From the NCBI RefSeq assembly GCF_030272615.1, contig NC_081414.1, forward strand, positions 3,163,501 through 3,227,500: a stretch of DNA of 64,000 nucleotides, given 5' to 3'. The DNA comes from Cryptomeria japonica (taxonomy: Eukaryota > Streptophyta > Pinopsida > Cupressales > Cupressaceae). Made by a program: the position numbers and the translations under genes. The notes below the pieces were generated by a model. It was not told the DNA's origin and did not search any database. It saw only the letters and a list, made by a program, of their open reading frames with translations. Below, one piece after another: positions 60,261 to 64,000 of this stretch. The stretch's first letter is position 1; each line of letters starts with the position of its first letter.

Positions 60261-60624
60261 TGTTGGAGATAGTAATACCAACTACCCCAACCATACAATC
60301 AACTCTATATTCTCCAATTTGCAAGCAACATTAATGACATTATTGAAGCAAATATTCATTGGATTGAAATGGGTTTAATCTTACCTGTCAATTGTTTCAT
60401 CTAGTCTCCAATGGTTTGTGAGTAATCAATATTTTATGTAGAATTGTAGATGTTTCTAGCTATGTACTGTCCATTCTAGAATGATCTAAGTCTTCCATAA
60501 AAAGAGGCAATTGTAATCGATTAAGGAATGAATGACAAGTATGAATTGTTGAATGGAAGTTTGTCTTTCTTCCATTAAAGACTATCTTGTTTTGCTCTAT
60601 TTTTCTGCTCCCCTCTTTCTAACA
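60261..60624 (+). repeat. 3' LTR of the G-patch element
   Basis: 364 bp with TGTTGGAGATAG ... TTTCTAACA termini, a TATA-like CCATAAAAAGAGG near 60496 and a leader rich in CTT. No second copy is in the window, so it is the 3' LTR of a truncated element. Confidence 0.65.
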
Positions 60625-63600
60625 TGAAATGCTTCAAAGAGGTGTGTGGACATCATTCTCAATTCCTCTAATGTAAAATGATAAAATGTGAAAAGACCTT
60701 TTTTCTTAGAGTTTTTAAACATTTCCACATGGTAATTTAAGGATGAATATAGGCTTACACCAAGCTTAGATTTAATTTAAGTTATTGTTGTGGTTAATTT
60801 GAACAAGCAGTCGGAGCACTATTTTTACAAACTTCCATTTATAGATAAGATGTAGTTTAAAATACATTTGTTTGGTCTTTTTACCATTATCTATCTAGCC
60901 CATAGAATGTAATAAATAAATATTTTTCTTTTTTTTTTAGAATTTTCCCTAATTACTACTTTTTAAAAGATAATGCACTGGTAATGCATGATGCATGGTT
61001 AAAAAACAAACAAACTTGGAAAAAAAAAATAGTTCGATTTGTTTTATTTTTATGAGTTCTATTTTTTGCTTCAATTTTTTTTAAGGAATCATACAATTTT
61101 TCAATCAGAAGAAAATCAACAAAATTATTTTTTGTTCACATGTTGATCGCATGGTTCCACTTCATGGCGATTTAATTTTTTGTGAGTTATTATTTATATT
61201 TATTATGAATCTATTGTAAGTTATTATTTTCTTTGATTATTCAATGCAGTATTAAGTCTTTTTCTTTATTTTTATAGTTTTATTTTTTATTTAAGCAATA
61301 GGGAGGGTAAAATAAAAATCTTTATTTGCTATTAAAGTGGTTGTTTTGATTATTTTGGGCTATACTTTTCATAGTTATCTCTTTTGAATGTTATTTTTTT
61401 GTTCATTCTGAAAAGTTAACGAAAATGATTATAATTCTAAGAACTTATAAGAGATATTATAATAGCAATTAATATGACTATTTTGACTAATATATAAACA
61501 ACTAAGAACGAAACAAAAAATTAAAAAAATATCAATTCTTAACCTATATTTTGCCTCCAAATTTAGATAACAAACAATGAGAATGACTATACTGTCAATA
61601 AAAGCAATCAAACACAAGAGAACGACATACCTTATAGTTATTCAAGAGGAAACCAAGAGGTTGAGGCAGATTTGACAAGAGAACAATTTAGTGCTATCAT
61701 TGCAATAGATATGATCATGGAAATGTAGCTTAAAAGTAGGTAATGAAAGTAGAGGTGTATTTGTTATAGATTTGTTATGGATGATTTCAAGGTTCTTTCT
61801 GAGGTCAGATAGTATTTGTTATAGAAGATGTCATCTCATGGAATGCAATGATTGCAAGACCTGCGTAAAATAGATTTGTTAAAAAGATTTTGGAAACTTT
61901 GAATCAAATTCAGCAACACATAAATTTCCCATCATTCTATGTATGTACAACATTTTTATGCTTGTTTGTAATCATCTCTCTGAGCGATATTCATTTACAT
62001 TGTTCGAACAGACGGTATTTGGCAACTTGGACAATTATTAGGGCATATTCAGATGGCCTATCCGCTTTAATTTGTGATGTTGCGTATGTTTAGTTTTGGT
62101 CTGGACTACCACGGGGTGCATGGGTCTTCAAAAACGGATTGGAGGAGATATGGGCAACACTGTGGAGTATGTAATTCTGGAAAATTATGTTTCATGTACG
62201 CCAGGAGAGGAGCTTATCCCTCCGGAGCCATTCATTTGATAGTTACCTAGGTTACCTGATTTATGCACTTCTCTATATTGTTGGACCGATTTTTAGTTTC
62301 AACGCTTTCACATCACAGTTGGATTCACCACAGAAAACTCAAAGCAATATCAAAATATTCTGATATTCAATTCCATGGGAAGTCTTCATTGTAGGGTATG
62401 GGGTTTTAAACTTCTAGCGGTATTTCTGATTTTAGGGTTTAATTGGAGGTGTTGAAACTCCTGAGAACATGCCTCGTTTTATCTATAATTGTTATGATCT
62501 TGAATGCATCGTAAAATAGATGGCTTGTAAGGTATTTGCATATTTCACTTGGGGAATTTGATGCAGCGCATCCAACAAACACAACAAATTAGGAAGATAT
62601 TTCTCCCAACTCACTTATTCAAATAGGTGTCAACTCTTCACAAACTCTCAAGAGCCCTCACAAGACTAATAGTTGCTCAATAGGCTTCAACAACCCAAAA
62701 GTGAATCCATGTTTCCCAACCCTTGTCCAACCATTGGAATTCATTAGATTAGGTTCAACAAACTTGTTCAAAGGTCAAATTGAGTCTCCCAACAATTAGA
62801 CCTCACCAAACTCTTTAACCCCACTCACACAAACTCAACTCCTATTAGGACTCCAACTTGTCCCTAGGTATGACTCACAATGCCAAGAGAATACTCACCA
62901 ACCCAAGGGATTTCATGACACCCTTGAAGAGACTCCTCAACATATTCAAAGCACTACTCTTGACCGACCCATCCATCCTAATGGCCATAAAAGAACTTGT
63001 TGCTATATCATTGATTCACTGTGGTAGCCACAACCTTGTTTAGAACAATCATAACAATATGAGCCATCTCCCCTCTCTAGGGTTTCCTATCACCTTAAAA
63101 GGTCACTAAGGACTCCCACACACCTTTCCCAATGGTCTTCCCCTCACCAAACTCATTCATCTCATCAAATTCACAAAATCTCAGTCCACTAGGTCTTTAG
63201 GACAACAATATACCCAGTATTAGGATAGTCATAAAAAAATGGTGAATATTTTGACCAATAAAGGGCCACAAATACTTTTTTAGGATCTTCACTAACCCCT
63301 CAAACCTTCCCAAGCCTTCACCCAACTTATGGGAGCCCAATCTTGCACTCTCACCACCCAAACACCATCAATTCACTGTCATTTCCAGACTAAGACACAA
63401 AAACTCAGATTTGTGTCACCTTTTAGCACGTGCAAACTTGTATGTGGCACCCTGCAAGGAAGACAAACTGAAAATAGACATTTACAAGGGTCATACCATC
63501 CATTTGCATTAGTATTTGATGATGGGATGACCAAAAGTTACATATTTTTATGTCATTGGTCACCTTAGCAAGGGTTTGTGACTGATTTTACAAAATTTAT

Positions 63601-64000
63601 GATAACTTGCTCAAAACAAAGTGAAAATGAATAAAACAAAAGAAAAAACTTCAAGATTCATTTCTCTTTCAATTCCAATACGTTTGAAATGTCCACAATA
63701 AGGATTTCATAGTAAAAAATGCTTGGTATTAGATTGCTACGCCCAGAAAACAAGAAAAGTGTAGGGTAAACTTTGAAATTTTATTGCTTATGCCTCAATA
63801 CATGATATGGAACCAACACTTGGCCATGGAAATGAATATATTTAAAGGCTTTTCCAGCCCTCCAACATTCATAACCACCCTTGGAACACCAACTACCAAC
63901 AAACCACTTTCTAATGTAGTTTTTTTACAACAAATTTTGCATTGACAACATTGTCAATTTTGACAATTTTTGTGCAACTTGACTAATATTTAAACCCAAA
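60625..64000. other. AT-rich intergenic sequence, no gene seen
   Basis: Runs of T and A (60.9-61.4 kb), then a more C-rich segment (62.5-63.6 kb) of CAACTC/CAAAC words without open frames longer than about 80 codons. No terminal repeats found. Confidence 0.5.

Overview
This is nuclear plant DNA. It is AT-rich, has almost no intact genes, and consists mostly of nested Ty1/copia-type LTR retrotransposons whose primer-binding sites match plant initiator-Met tRNA. The very long nests, low gene density and kilobase-scale introns fit a large seed-plant genome, perhaps a conifer or other gymnosperm. That is inference; the species cannot be read from the window.

Layout. (1) 1-14.2 kb, minus strand: element C (3' LTR 1204-2263, long non-pol ORF 2757-5844) is followed by copia element B. 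B's 3' LTR (6225-12143) is split by a complete copia element A (6669-11511), and B keeps only RT/RNase H (12533-14143). (2) 15-40.3 kb: an ordered nest. Gene-like ORF E (minus; pieces at 15.9-17.9, 19.7-20.04 and 39.33-40.3 kb) was split by a 19.3-kb LTR element D (20039-39326, TSD AGCTT). D encodes a four-knuckle gag and a long ORF homologous to that of C, but no recognisable protease, integrase or RT. Inside D lies F, a plus-strand relative of E, and F is split by a full copia element G (23350-30973, TSD CAAGC). (3) 40.3-45.3 kb: degenerate sequence and a microsatellite. (4) 45.3-52.1 kb, minus strand: eleven recognisable exons of an ABCC (MRP-type) transporter with stops, frameshifts and altered motif residues; a pseudogene lacking its N-terminal part. 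(5) 53.4-55.6 kb, minus strand: an unclassified multi-exon gene or gene relic with a tandemly duplicated 69-bp exon and a CpG-rich upstream region. (6) 56-64 kb: a decayed copia RT, a 52-bp tandem repeat, a G-patch/zinc-knuckle ORF followed by a polypurine tract and an LTR, then AT-rich DNA without visible genes.

How it fits together. Nothing here looks like a working host pathway. The most informative structures belong to the elements: a covarying hairpin with a G/C-tract loop at the U5 end of four LTR families, an inverted repeat spanning the polypurine tract and LTR start, arrays of polypurine-tract-like motifs, a shared non-pol ORF in C and D, and two related ORFs (E, F) interrupted about 24 bp apart at equivalent positions. 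Most coding decay in E, F, G and B is by in-frame stops rather than frameshifts, as expected from deamination of methylated cytosines.
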